Positions 9,574 to 18,060 of a stretch of DNA of 53,679 nucleotides are shown in pieces. Each line of letters starts with the position of its first letter. Position 1 is the stretch's first letter. This DNA is from Alphaproteobacteria bacterium (GTDB lineage Bacteria > Pseudomonadota > Alphaproteobacteria > Geminicoccales > Geminicoccaceae). The notes beneath the pieces are model-generated. The model saw only the letters and a list, made by a program, of their open reading frames with translations, searched no databases and was not told the origin of the DNA. A program made the position numbers and the translations under genes. The stretch covers positions 1 through 53,679 of the forward strand of contig JALUAG010000046.1 in NCBI GenBank assembly GCA_027045875.1, read 5' to 3'.

Positions 9574-10703
9574 GGCAGGCGTCCCTCCTCGACCAGGCGG
9601 CGCAGCAGGGCGGCCGTCCGCGGCGCGCCGTCGAGGGCGACCGCGGCCCGTGCCGCCGGCGGAAGCCGCATCGCCTCCCCGATCGCCCGGGCGAGGGCGC
9701 CGGCATCCGCCTCTCTGCCGTCGAGGACCACGGCGAGCCCCGCCTCGGCGAGGCGACGGGCGCGCCGGCTCTGCTCGTCCTCGCCGCCTTCGGCGAAGGG
9801 GACGAGGACCATGGGCGTGCCGCAGGCCAGGGTCTCCGCCACCGTGTTGTAGCCCGCCTGCGACACCGACACCCGTGCGGCGGCGATGCGAGCGGGAAGT
9901 GCCGGATCGTGGTCGAGCACGGTGACGCCGGAAGGTGCCTGGCGGCGCAGCCGGTCGCCCTGGCCCCGGACGCCCGCCACCAGCGTCCAGGGCTCTGCGG
10001 AAAGCGGCGAGAGGGGACGGGCGGCGAGGGCGGTCTCGAGCAGCCGGGCGCCCACCACGCCGCCTCCCGCCGACACCACCACGCCGCGCCGCGGGCCGCC
10101 GGAGGGTGGCGGGGGATCGACCACGTAGCCGGTGTGGAGGAGCGGCACCGTCAGGCGCTCGGCGGCGGGGAAGCTCGCCTCGAAGGGCAGCAGCGCCGGA
10201 TCGCCGTGGACGAGCACGGCATCGACGAGGCGGCTGGCGCGCTCGGCCATCTCCCGCCAGCGGTCGGGATCGTCCTTGTGCACCAGCACCTCGCGCACCG
10301 AGACGGCGATCCGCGGCCGCGGCTCGAGGGCACGGGCACGGGCGAGCCAGGGTTCGAGCTCGCGGCGGAAGGCGCGGCGGCCGAAGGGGAACATCTCCAG
10401 AAGAACGAGATCGGGACGGGTTTCCTCGAGAGCGGTTTCCAGGATCGCGGCCCGGGCTCGCCACAGGGCCTCGGCGGCCGGCCTGCCCTCCTCGTCGACC
10501 AGCGCCGAGAAGGCCGCATCGGCGGCACGCAGCACCGGCAGCTGGCGGATGCGCACGCCGGGCGGCGCCGGCCAGGGGGAGGGGGCGCCGCCGTTCAGGA
10601 GCTCGACCGTGAAGCCGGCGCGGGCGCAGGCCCCGGCGATGCGCAGGGCGCGGCGCAGATGGCCGCTGCCGAGGAGGCTCTGCACCCAGAACAGGAGGCG
10701 CAC
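9564..10703 (-). CDS. Predicted glycosyltransferase, COG4671/MurG-like (GT-B)
   Basis: A 379-residue GT-B-fold enzyme. It starts with GTG 10703 (VRLLFWVQS), 4 nt after the preceding stop. The N-terminal motif GSGHLRRA (residues 12-19) and the C-terminal [23 protein letters not shown], where MurG-type enzymes bind the nucleotide sugar, place it with the COG4671 predicted glycosyltransferases. No membrane segment is evident. It is a distant paralogue of the product of the first gene of the same operon (GLGHLRR/GGYNT motifs). Donor and acceptor sugars are unknown. Confidence 0.85.
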   Translation of the reverse strand: MRLLFWVQSLLGSGHLRRALRIAGACARAGFTVELLNGGAPSPWPAPPGVRIRQLPVLRAADAAFSALVDEEGRPAAEALWRARAAILETALEETRPDLVLLEMFPFGRRAFRRELEPWLARARALEPRPRIAVSVREVLVHKDDPDRWREMAERASRLVDAVLVHGDPALLPFEASFPAAERLTVPLLHTGYVVDPPPPSGGPRRGVVVSAGGGVVGARLLETALAARPLSPLSAEPWTLVAGVRGQGDRLRRQAPSGVTVLDHDPALPARIAAARVSVSQAGYNTVAETLACGTPMVLVPFAEGGEDEQSRRARRLAEAGLAVVLDGREADAGALARAIGEAMRLPPAARAAVALDGAPRTAALLRRLVEEGRLPCA

Positions 10704-10707
10704 GGTC

Positions 10708-11298
10708 TCAGCTCCCCTCGGCGAGCAGGGGAAGGCTGCGGGCGGTGCCGGGCCGGCCTTCCGCGTCGAGCTCGAGCAGCAGGCCGGCATCGTCGGCGAG
10801 ACGCAGGGGCGGACGCCCTGTCATCCGCCAGCCGCAGGCGAGGACGAGGGCGGCGCGGCGCACCCCCTTGTGGGTGATCAGCAGCCGGTCGCCGCCGTCT
10901 TCGGCGAGGGCGCGCAGGAGATCGGCGAGGCGTGCCGCCACCTCGCGCGGGCTCTCGCCTCGGGGCGGGCGGAAGTCGAGGCCCAGGGCCTCGAGGGCCG
11001 CCATCCGTTCGCCCATGAGGGTGCGCAGATCGGCGAGGCGCCAGCCGGTGAAGGCGCCCCAGTCCATCTCGATCAGGCGCGGTTCCGGGCGGGCGTCGGG
11101 AAAGCCCAGGAGGGCGGCGGTCTCGCGGGCGCGGGCGAGGGGGCTCGTGAGGCAGGGGGCTTCCCGCCAGGGAGCCGGCAGATGCCAGCGCCGGACCCGC
11201 CGGCGGCCGGCCTCGACGAGCGGCAGGTCGAGGCGGCCCTGGATCCTGCGGGCGAGGTTCCAGGCGGTGGCGCCGTGGCGCAGCATCAGCACCCGCAC
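10708..11298 (-). CDS. Histidine phosphatase superfamily protein (PGM-like)
   Basis: A 196-residue enzyme with the catalytic phosphohistidine motif LRHGATAWN close to the N terminus, TSPLARARETA, the RLIEMDWGAFTGW region and the second catalytic histidine in LLITHKGVRR. This is the branch that includes alpha-ribazole phosphatase and sugar-phosphate phosphatases. GTG at 11298 (a second GTG is at 11292) overlaps the upstream glycosyltransferase gene by 13 nt. Within a glycan operon it may dephosphorylate a sugar phosphate or phosphorylated intermediate; that role is inference. Confidence 0.85.
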   Translation of the reverse strand: MRVLMLRHGATAWNLARRIQGRLDLPLVEAGRRRVRRWHLPAPWREAPCLTSPLARARETAALLGFPDARPEPRLIEMDWGAFTGWRLADLRTLMGERMAALEALGLDFRPPRGESPREVAARLADLLRALAEDGGDRLLITHKGVRRAALVLACGWRMTGRPPLRLADDAGLLLELDAEGRPGTARSLPLLAEGS

Positions 11299-12455
11299 GG
11301 GTGGCGCTCCCGGCGGGCGCGGTGGCGGGCCGTGGCCTCCTCGAGGGCGGCGGCGAGGGTGCGGCGGGCGCGCTCGAGGCCGTGGCGCTCGGCGACCAGC
11401 CGTCGGGCCCGCGCCGCCATGGTGGCGCGGCGTCCCGGATCCAGGAGGCGCCGCACGGCGGCGGCGAAGGCCTCGGGGTCGGCTTCGGCGAGGAGGAATC
11501 CGCTCTCGCCGTCGGCCACCACCTCGGGGACCCCGGCGGTGGCGAGGGCCACCACCGGCAGCCCCGCCGCCTGGGCCTCGAGATAGGCCATGCCGTAGGC
11601 CTCGCCGAGGCCGGGCCACAGGAAGAGGTCGCAGGCGGCGTAGACGGCGGGCAGTTCGGCGGGGGAGCGAAGGCCGAGAAAGCGGGACCGAAGGGGGAGC
11701 GATGCGAACCATCCGGCGACCGTAGGGCGAGCGGGTCCGTCGCCCACGAGGACCATCTGGAGGGGGCGGTCCAGGCGGGAAAGGGCCCGCGTGAGAAGGC
11801 GATAGGAGCGGAGCTTGACGTCGTTTCGCATCATCGCCACGGCGAGGCCCAGGGGGACCGCGGGGTCGAGTCCGAGATCGCGCACGAGCCGTTGGCGGAG
11901 CACGGTTTTCCGGCTCGCGGCGGCGGCGTAGGGGGCGTCGTCCAGGAACGGTGCCAGCCGCCGCACCGCCGCCCCCGGCCCGAGGAAATCCCGCAGTCCC
12001 GCCGCATCCCGCTCCGTCATCGCGAGCAGCAGATCGGCCCGCCGCAGGGCCTCGAGGCTCGCCCGGTATCCCGGCGCCCAGGGACCCTCCGCCTGCTTGC
12101 GCGCCACCGACGCCTCGGCCACGAGGTAGGGGATCCCGAGGGCCGCCGCCGCCTCCGGCCCCAGATGATCCGGTGCCTTGTGGTAGAGGTGATAGGTGAA
12201 CCAGAGCTCGGGTTTCGGCCGCCGCCCCGTCCGCCAGTCGCCGATCAGCCGGGCCGCCTCCGCCCGGCCGGCCCGGGCGATGGCCTCCTGGGCCGCCGGA
12301 TCGCCGCGCCCCTCGTAGCTCCGGAAACGGCTCGCCAGCACCACCTCGTGCCCGAGATCGGTGAGCAGGCGCGAAAGGGCGCGGGCCATGCGGCGATCCC
12401 CCGAGGGAACCGGATGATCCGGCGGTTTCATGGGGGCGTGGAAGGCGATGCGCAC
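11286..12455 (-). CDS. Glycosyltransferase family 4 (GT-B)
   Basis: A 389-residue retaining glycosyltransferase. It starts with GTG 12455, one base after the preceding stop. The C-terminal GT4 domain is clear: LGLAVAMMRNDVKLRSYRLL, LVGDGPARPTV, FLGLRSPAELPAVYAACDLFLWPGLGEAYGMAYLEAQAAGLPVVA with the donor-phosphate E-x7-E motif, then GVPEVVADGESGFL. The N-terminal acceptor half includes a tolerant loop rich in Tyr/His (LWFTYHLYHKAPDHLG). It is a cytoplasmic or membrane-peripheral enzyme of glycan assembly. The sugar specificity cannot be told. Confidence 0.9.
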   Translation of the reverse strand: MRIAFHAPMKPPDHPVPSGDRRMARALSRLLTDLGHEVVLASRFRSYEGRGDPAAQEAIARAGRAEAARLIGDWRTGRRPKPELWFTYHLYHKAPDHLGPEAAAALGIPYLVAEASVARKQAEGPWAPGYRASLEALRRADLLLAMTERDAAGLRDFLGPGAAVRRLAPFLDDAPYAAAASRKTVLRQRLVRDLGLDPAVPLGLAVAMMRNDVKLRSYRLLTRALSRLDRPLQMVLVGDGPARPTVAGWFASLPLRSRFLGLRSPAELPAVYAACDLFLWPGLGEAYGMAYLEAQAAGLPVVALATAGVPEVVADGESGFLLAEADPEAFAAAVRRLLDPGRRATMAARARRLVAERHGLERARRTLAAALEEATARHRARRERHPCGC

Positions 12456-12456
12456 C

Positions 12457-13698
12457 TCAGGCGGCGTCCCGGTCGGAGCGGGGGAGGCCGAACAGCTGCG
12501 CGAGTTCGGCGATCCCCTTCTCGATACGGAAGCGCTCGACGACGAGGGCGCGTCCGGCACGGCCGAGACGTCGCCGACGCTCCGGATCGCGCGCGAGGCC
12601 GGCGAGCGTCCGCGCCAGTGCCGGCGGATCGTCGGGCGGGACCAAAAGGCCCGTGCGTCCGGTGAACACGGCCTCGGGGATGGCACCCACGGGGGTCGCC
12701 ACCACCGCGAGTTCCTGCGAGAGCGCTTCCAGTACGACATTGGGCAGCCCGTCGCGGTCGCCGTCCGCCGCGATGCGGGCCGGCAGGCAGAAGATGTCGC
12801 CTTCCCGCAGCAGGTCGAGCACCTCCGTCGCGGTGCCGGGGCCGAGCCAGGCGACCCGATCGGCGATGCCGAGCCGGTGCGCCCTGGTGCGAAGGTTCGC
12901 GAGCTCGCTGCCGCCGCCGCGGTGCAGGAAGCGCCAGTGGAGATCGGCGGGCAGGCGGGCGAGGGCCTCGAGCAGCACATCCAGCCCCTTCTTGGGCACC
13001 GCCCGGGCCACGCTGACGATGCGCAGGGGATCCCCGGGATCGCTTCCGTCGCGCGGCGGCCGGGCGGGGGGTGGCGGAAAGCGGGCGAGATCGAGGCCGT
13101 GGTAGACGAGGCGCAGCCGGCCCGGCGGTGCCAGCGGGGCCAGTCGCTCGAAGGCGTTGCGCGAGCAGGTGACGGCCCAGCGGCAGGCCGCGAGCTTCTC
13201 CCGCTTCTCCCAGTCGGGCGTGGTCCAGATGTCCTTGGCGTGCGCCGAAAGCGAGAACGGCAGGCCGGCGAGCGCCGCCGTGTAGAGGGCGACCGAGGCC
13301 GGCGTGTGCAGATAGTGCACGTGCAGATGGCGGATGCCCGCGGGCAGCTCGGCGGCCAGCACCAGTGCCTGGCCGAAGCGGCGGCCGCGGTTGGCCGTGG
13401 GATCGCGCAGGAGGTCGCGCAGCCAGCGGCGCAGGGCGGGGCGGAAGCCCGGCCGGCGCAGGATCCGCCAGAGGCCGCGCAGGACCCGGAGCGGCTCGTC
13501 GTGGAGGTACTCCGGCAGGTAGAGGACGGGCGCCCGGACGCGGCGGTGGAGGTCGTGCACGGCCGGATCGGTGGGGTGCCGGAGGGAGACCAGGAGAATG
13601 TCGAGACCGCGCTCCTCGAGCGCCAGGATCTCCTGGGCGATGAAGGTTTCCGAGAGGCGCGGATAGCCCTTGACGAGGATGGCGACGGAGGGGGCCAC
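12457..13698 (-). CDS. Glycosyltransferase family 4 (GT-B)
   Basis: A 413-residue enzyme starting with GTG 13698, 8 nt after the preceding stop. It begins VAILVKGYPRLSETFIAQEILALEERG, the classic N terminus of colanic-acid/exopolysaccharide-type GT4 enzymes. It continues with HVHYLHTPASVA, SLSAHAKDIW, VYHGLDLARF, IVSVARAVPKKGLDVLLEAL and EGDIFCLPARIAADGDRDGLPNVVLEAL. Complete and of family-typical length. Part of the eight-gene glycan operon, with very tight spacing on both sides. Confidence 0.92.
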   Translation of the reverse strand: MAPSVAILVKGYPRLSETFIAQEILALEERGLDILLVSLRHPTDPAVHDLHRRVRAPVLYLPEYLHDEPLRVLRGLWRILRRPGFRPALRRWLRDLLRDPTANRGRRFGQALVLAAELPAGIRHLHVHYLHTPASVALYTAALAGLPFSLSAHAKDIWTTPDWEKREKLAACRWAVTCSRNAFERLAPLAPPGRLRLVYHGLDLARFPPPPARPPRDGSDPGDPLRIVSVARAVPKKGLDVLLEALARLPADLHWRFLHRGGGSELANLRTRAHRLGIADRVAWLGPGTATEVLDLLREGDIFCLPARIAADGDRDGLPNVVLEALSQELAVVATPVGAIPEAVFTGRTGLLVPPDDPPALARTLAGLARDPERRRRLGRAGRALVVERFRIEKGIAELAQLFGLPRSDRDAA

Positions 13699-13706
13699 GA
13701 CGCGGC

Positions 13707-14915
13707 TCAGCCGAAGCGCAGGAGGGCGGGTTCCACGCGCCGGCCGTCGAGCCAGGGGGCGGCCAGCTCGGCGATGGTCTCGAGGCCGGTCAGGAAATGG
13801 GCCGCGCGGGCATCGTCGGGGCGGGGCCAGGCGGCCAGACGGCGGATCTCCGCTGCCATCCGGCGGGGATCCCGCACGCCGTCGTCCTCCAGCACGCGGA
13901 GAAGGCCGAGCTGCGCTGCCCTGCGGGCTCTCAGGGCCTGTTCGCGGCGGGGCACGGTGCGCGGCACGATCAGGGCCGGGCGGTTGAAGGACAGGATCTC
14001 GCAGAAGGTGTTGTAGCCGCCCATGGCGATCACCCCCGCGGCACGCTCGTAGAGATGCTCGATCCGGGCCTCGAAGGTGGTGGTCCGGAGCTTGGCGAGG
14101 CGTGCCGCCCGCTCCTGGAAGCTGGTGCGCTCCTCGAGGTTCATGAACGGGCCGAGCACGAGCAGCGCCCGGTAGGGGATGTCGGGGTCGGTCTCGTAGG
14201 CGGAGATCACCCAGTCGACGAGATCGGCGCCGTCGCCGCCGCCGCCGGTGGTGACCAGAATGAACGGGTCTTCGGGCAGCTCGATTTCGTGGGGCGGCGG
14301 CGCCCCCGCCGGCAGGCTGCGACGGAGATAGCCGGTGAAGCGCACCTTGTCCTCCACCCGCGCCATGCCCGGGATCTCGGCCAGGGGGTCGAAGATCTCG
14401 GGCAGACCGTAGACCCAGATCTCGTCGTAGAGGTTCTCGAGGGCGGGAAACACGTCCTTGCGCCGCCATTCCTCGATCAGGCTCGCCGGCTCGTCCATCA
14501 CGTCCCTGAGCCCGAGCACGCAGCGGGCACCCCGAAGGCGGAGCATTTCGAGGGTGCCCACCACCTCGCCGCGCAGCCCGAGGGGCTCCTTGTCGACGAG
14601 GAACAGATGGGGATCGAACACCTCGGCCGTGCGCTGGATGATGGCGCTTCGGATCTCGAGCGTCTTCTCGATGTCGATGCGCAGCCGCTGGGGGGTGTAC
14701 TCGCCGTTCCGGAGCTTGATGACCCCGGGCATGCGGACGAAGTCGACCCGCGGCCAGAAGTCGAAGCTGCCGATGATGGCCGAGCCCGACAGGATGAGTA
14801 CCGACAGATCCTCGAAACGGTCGACGAGGGCGTGGGCGATGGTCCGACAGCGCCGCAGATGGCCGAGGCCGAAACTGTCGTGGCTGTACATGAGGAGGCG
14901 TTTCTGCGCGTTCAT
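13707..14915 (-). CDS. Predicted glycosyltransferase, COG4671
   Basis: A 402-residue GT-B-type enzyme with MYSHDSFGLGHLRRCRTIAHAL at the N terminus (FGLGHLRR, residues 15-22), FLVDKEPLGLRGE in the middle, and VTTGGGGDG plus AMGGYNTFCEILSFNRPALIVPR in the C-terminal nucleotide-sugar half. ATG 14915 is preferred over an in-frame ATG at 14975 because homologous sequence starts there, although its ribosome site is weak. First gene of the minus-strand operon that runs to 5205. It is divergent from the tailspike-like cassette, so the 220-bp gap should hold promoters for both. Confidence 0.87.
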   Translation of the reverse strand: MNAQKRLLMYSHDSFGLGHLRRCRTIAHALVDRFEDLSVLILSGSAIIGSFDFWPRVDFVRMPGVIKLRNGEYTPQRLRIDIEKTLEIRSAIIQRTAEVFDPHLFLVDKEPLGLRGEVVGTLEMLRLRGARCVLGLRDVMDEPASLIEEWRRKDVFPALENLYDEIWVYGLPEIFDPLAEIPGMARVEDKVRFTGYLRRSLPAGAPPPHEIELPEDPFILVTTGGGGDGADLVDWVISAYETDPDIPYRALLVLGPFMNLEERTSFQERAARLAKLRTTTFEARIEHLYERAAGVIAMGGYNTFCEILSFNRPALIVPRTVPRREQALRARRAAQLGLLRVLEDDGVRDPRRMAAEIRRLAAWPRPDDARAAHFLTGLETIAELAAPWLDGRRVEPALLRFG

Positions 14916-15027
14916 GCCGTTCTCGTGCGTCGTTCCGCCGTCCGGCCGGGCGCCCGAGGGGAGTCCGGGTTCCACCGCGCGACCGCCGTCTGCGGGAGGG
15001 GCGGTCAGAATCCGGTCCCCTTGATGG

Positions 15028-15056
15028 TTGACATTAGGAATATTTCCCTTATTCTT
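15028..15056 (+). promoter_or_regulatory. Predicted sigma70-type promoter of the tailspike-like cassette
   Basis: TTGACA at 15028-15033 exactly matches the -35 consensus; TATTCT at 15050-15055 is a 4/6 -10 match with a 16-bp spacer. The patch is clearly AT-richer than its surroundings and ends about 80 bp before the first cassette gene. An imperfect inverted repeat (AGGAATA/TATTCTT, 15036-15056) covers the spacer and -10 and could be an operator. Confidence 0.55.
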
Positions 15057-15135
15057 GCTGCGTATTCCGAAGCCCTACCGGACCGGCGGCCTCTTCCTCC
15101 GCTTCCCGCGGTCCCCGAACGAGCGGAACCCGACC

Positions 15136-15462
15136 ATGAGCCTTCTGCTTCCGATCGACGACAACGGACACCCGATTCCGGTTCTCGGATTCGACTACCG
15201 CGGCACTCAGAAGATATTGGTGACGAGTGTCTCCACCCGCAACCCGAATCCGATCCCCGACGACGTCGAGCTCGTCACCCTGATCGCCACCGGCCCCTGC
15301 CGGTTCGAGACCGGCGATGCCACGGTGACGGCCGACCCGCAGACCAGCCCCTACCTCCATCCCGGCCTCTATGTCGACGTTCCCCTCAAGGCCGGCGAGC
15401 GCCACATCGCCCTCGTCGCCGAAGGGGCCGACTGCGAGGCCTACATCATCGGCCGCATCTGA
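15136..15462 (+). CDS. Small protein of tailspike cassette, function unknown
   Basis: A 108-residue soluble protein (MSLLLPIDDNGHPIPVLGFDYRG...) with no signal peptide or membrane segment. The ATG at 15136 has no strong ribosome site; an upstream in-frame TTG at 15028 lies inside the predicted -35 element and is unlikely. The sequence is beta-rich (VELVTLIATGPCRFETGDATVTADPQTSPYLHPGLYVDVPLKAGERHIALVAEGADCEAYIIGRI), resembling small accessory or decoration proteins near phage tail-fibre genes. It is followed after 2 nt by the 55-residue gene. I do not recognise a named family. Confidence 0.75.
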   Translation: MSLLLPIDDNGHPIPVLGFDYRGTQKILVTSVSTRNPNPIPDDVELVTLIATGPCRFETGDATVTADPQTSPYLHPGLYVDVPLKAGERHIALVAEGADCEAYIIGRI

Positions 15463-15464
15463 CC

Positions 15465-15632
15465 ATGCCCCGACGTCTCGCCATCACCGGCCGCGGCCTG
15501 CGCCTCACCGGCAGCGCGCGGCCCGCCGATGCCAGCCCGCCACCTCCGCCGAGCGACAATCTGCTGGTCACCGAGACCGGCGCCATCCTCGTCGACGAGC
15601 TCGGCCAGGCCCTTTCCTGGGGAAGCGGATAA
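15465..15632 (+). CDS. 55-residue small protein of tailspike cassette
   Basis: A very small gene between two cassette genes. Its start is 2 nt after the preceding stop, and its TAA shares one base with the ATG of the tailspike gene (TAATG). The protein has a basic N terminus (PRRLAITGRGLRLTG), a proline run (PPPPP) and ends DNLLVTETGAILVDELGQALSWGSG. Short proteins of this look (repeating LL-ETG-L-E-G-like strands) are found next to phage tail genes. Its tight coupling on both sides argues that it is translated. Function unknown. Confidence 0.6.
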   Translation: MPRRLAITGRGLRLTGSARPADASPPPPPSDNLLVTETGAILVDELGQALSWGSG

Positions 15633-17962
15633 TGCCCAGCAAGCAGATCCACCAGCTCGATCCCGCCGGGACCCTGTCCCCCGAGGATCTGATCGTCGTC
15701 TCCACCTCCGGCACCCAGCTCACCCGCAAGGCGGCGCTCGCCGATCTCCCCTACCGGCGGAGCGATGCCGGCGCCAGCCTGCGGACCGTGGGCGACCGCC
15801 TCGACGAATGGGTGTCGGTACGCGATTTCGGCGCCGTGGGTGACGGTGTGGCCGACGACAGCGCGGCCTTCCAGGCGGCGGTCGACGCCCACCGCGCGAT
15901 CTGGATCCCGGAGGGCACCTACCGCCTCGCCACCCCGGTCCAGGTGCCGCCGCAGCGCACGATCCGGGGCGTCGGCCGCGACGGCGTGGTGATCGTCGCC
16001 GAGGGCAGCCACGCCTTCCTGTTCCACCGCAACGAGCCGCCCTACCGGGTCGATCCGGCCGCCGCCACCGACTGGTGCCGCTCGCGGCTGAGCGACGTCA
16101 CGATCCGCATGAGCCGGGGCGGGATCCGCGTCTTCGGCCACGAGTTCCGCGCCTCCGACCTCGTCTTCTCGGGCGGCAGCGCGCCCCTCGGCGGCGACGA
16201 TCCCGACGGCTGGTGCATCGACATGGTCGACGCCAACGAATGCTCGATCTCCGGGATCAACGCCGGCTACGGCGGCGGCCAGCAGATCCTCTCCGCCAAC
16301 GGGCTCCGCTGGCGGGCGGCCAGCGCCGGCGTCAACTACGGCGACAGTCTGGTCCAGGAATGCAGCATCAAGCTCGGGGCGGCCAACACCGTCGGCGTAC
16401 TGCTCGATGGTGCGCAGGCGAGCGCTACCAGCGTGATCAACAACATGATCCTGCAGCGGGTGCAGATCAACGCCCCGCAGGCCGGCGGCGGCACCACCCC
16501 GCTGCCCGGTACGGTGGGCATCCGCCTGCGCAACTGCGCCCGCATTCTCCTCGTGCTGTGCGATGTCGAGGCCGCCGAGGTCGGCTTCGAGGAATATTCG
16601 GAAAGCGCCGGTACGGCCGGCCAGAATTCGGCCATCACCTACGTGCTCTGCCAGACCCACAACATTCCCGATCCGGCCAACCGCTACCGCGACAGCAACG
16701 CGAGCTTCCCGCTCTCCTGCACCAAGCGGAGCTTCGTCGGCTGCAACTTCATGGGTCCGATCCCCACCGGCAACGCGCTCGGCGACGGCGGCGTGGTCGG
16801 CGACACCGGGCTCGTGGCCCGCGAGATCGGCGGCGTCAACAAGTTCGAGGAGGTGGCCTGGCAGATCCGCGCCCGCGAGAAGGGGCAGACCATCCTCACC
16901 GCGCCCTACAAGGGGGCGGCGCAGACCGACTACGACAGCCACCCGGCGGTGGACACCCCCTATCACGGGCTCTTGTTCGACATCACCAGCCGCGAGGCGG
17001 CCACCATCACCCGCACCGTGGCCAACGGGGTCGTCTCGCCGGACGACGGCGTCACCCCCCTGCAGGACGTGCGCCTCAAGCTCGGCAACGGCGAAGGCGA
17101 TCCGCGGGGCGAGCTCGCCCGGGTCGAGATCGGCGATCCGCTGCTCCTCCTGCCGCGCACCACCGCGCCGAGCCGGCCCGTCGAGGGGCTCGCGGTCTTC
17201 GCCGGCGGCGCCGGGGCGCTGCCCGCCACCGGCGAGCAGTGGCTGGGCAAGGGCTGGTATCTCCGGCTCGAGGACGACCCCGGCAGCTTCACCTGGGTGC
17301 CGGTGGCGGTCCGCCGCGGCAGCCAGCCCGAGCGCGAGCGCAATGCCGACTTCACCGTCGCCCGCGCCGATTTCGGCAAGCTCCATCGCGTCAACCACGC
17401 CGCCGAGCGGACCATCACCATCCCCGCCGGTCTCGTGAACCCGGGCGAGGGGCTGCGCTGGTTCGACGTGATCAAGCAGGGCACCGGCGATGTGGTGTTC
17501 GTCGCCGGCGCCGGGGTCGGCCTGCGGCTGCCCAAGGGCAAGAACCGCATCCGCACCCAGTACCAGCGGGTGCGCGTCTACGTCACCGGCACGAACGAGG
17601 TCTACATCCCCGATCTCTTCCCCGACGCCGACGAGAACCACTTCCAGCGCCTGCACTGGACCGGCGGCGGCTTCGCCATCGGCGCCTCCTATCTCGGCAA
17701 ACTCGTACGGGTGTCGAGCGCCACCCCGACCTTCCTCGAGATCCCGACCGGCCTCGTGCCGCCGGGCGTCGACAGCGTCACCCTGCGGATCCAGAAGACG
17801 GGTCCGGGCGACGTCGAGATCCGGCCCGGCGCCGGCATGACCATGCTGAGCCCTTCCGGCGTCGTCCCCTACGTGATCACCCAGCAGGGCAAGATCGTGA
17901 CCGTGCACGTGAGCAGCGCGAGCGACGCCCAGCAGCCGAATCACGTCTACATCGAGGATTGA
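15632..17962 (+). CDS. Tailspike-like right-handed beta-helix protein (pectate-lyase-3 type)
   Basis: A 776-residue protein. Residues 1-60 (IHQLDPAGTLSPEDLIVVSTSGTQLTRKAALADL) look like the virion-attachment head of phage tail fibres. VSVRDFGAVGDGVADDSAAFQAAV (about 61-84) is the hallmark entry of Pectate_lyase_3/tailspike beta-helices, which run to around 400 as short repeated strands. Two related 90-residue modules end the protein (about 570-662 and 677-776), each with GKL-RV, IP-GLV-PG, GDV and GAG motifs, as in C-terminal tail-fibre carbohydrate-binding repeats. No signal peptide is seen. It would bind or cleave a surface polysaccharide. No capsid, terminase or lysis gene is near, so it is either a prophage relic or a domesticated system. 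Confidence 0.82.
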   Translation: MPSKQIHQLDPAGTLSPEDLIVVSTSGTQLTRKAALADLPYRRSDAGASLRTVGDRLDEWVSVRDFGAVGDGVADDSAAFQAAVDAHRAIWIPEGTYRLATPVQVPPQRTIRGVGRDGVVIVAEGSHAFLFHRNEPPYRVDPAAATDWCRSRLSDVTIRMSRGGIRVFGHEFRASDLVFSGGSAPLGGDDPDGWCIDMVDANECSISGINAGYGGGQQILSANGLRWRAASAGVNYGDSLVQECSIKLGAANTVGVLLDGAQASATSVINNMILQRVQINAPQAGGGTTPLPGTVGIRLRNCARILLVLCDVEAAEVGFEEYSESAGTAGQNSAITYVLCQTHNIPDPANRYRDSNASFPLSCTKRSFVGCNFMGPIPTGNALGDGGVVGDTGLVAREIGGVNKFEEVAWQIRAREKGQTILTAPYKGAAQTDYDSHPAVDTPYHGLLFDITSREAATITRTVANGVVSPDDGVTPLQDVRLKLGNGEGDPRGELARVEIGDPLLLLPRTTAPSRPVEGLAVFAGGAGALPATGEQWLGKGWYLRLEDDPGSFTWVPVAVRRGSQPERERNADFTVARADFGKLHRVNHAAERTITIPAGLVNPGEGLRWFDVIKQGTGDVVFVAGAGVGLRLPKGKNRIRTQYQRVRVYVTGTNEVYIPDLFPDADENHFQRLHWTGGGFAIGASYLGKLVRVSSATPTFLEIPTGLVPPGVDSVTLRIQKTGPGDVEIRPGAGMTMLSPSGVVPYVITQQGKIVTVHVSSASDAQQPNHVYIED

Positions 17963-18012
17963 GCGCCGGCGCCGGCGCCCGCCGCCGCGGAGACGAACAA
18001 AAGATCCGTGCA

Positions 18013-18026
18013 TTGATCAGGATCAA
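18013..18026. promoter_or_regulatory. FNR/FixK/Anr-type binding site
   Basis: TTGAT-CAGG-ATCAA is an exact match to the FNR-family consensus TTGATnnnnATCAA. It is the only such site I noticed in the window. Centred at -41.5 it would give a transcript start near 18061. The -10 region there (GTTAGT, 18048-18053) is weak, as is common for activator-dependent promoters. The downstream plus-strand candidates are the structured RNA ending at 18221 or, by read-through, metY 264 bp away. Confidence 0.7.
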
Positions 18027-18060
18027 AGCGTCCGCCGGCGGTGCATGGTTAGTGGGGGCT

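Noticed and set aside
15028..17962. Complete prophage
   Set aside because: Only a tailspike-like protein and two tiny genes are present; no packaging, capsid, integration or lysis genes flank them.
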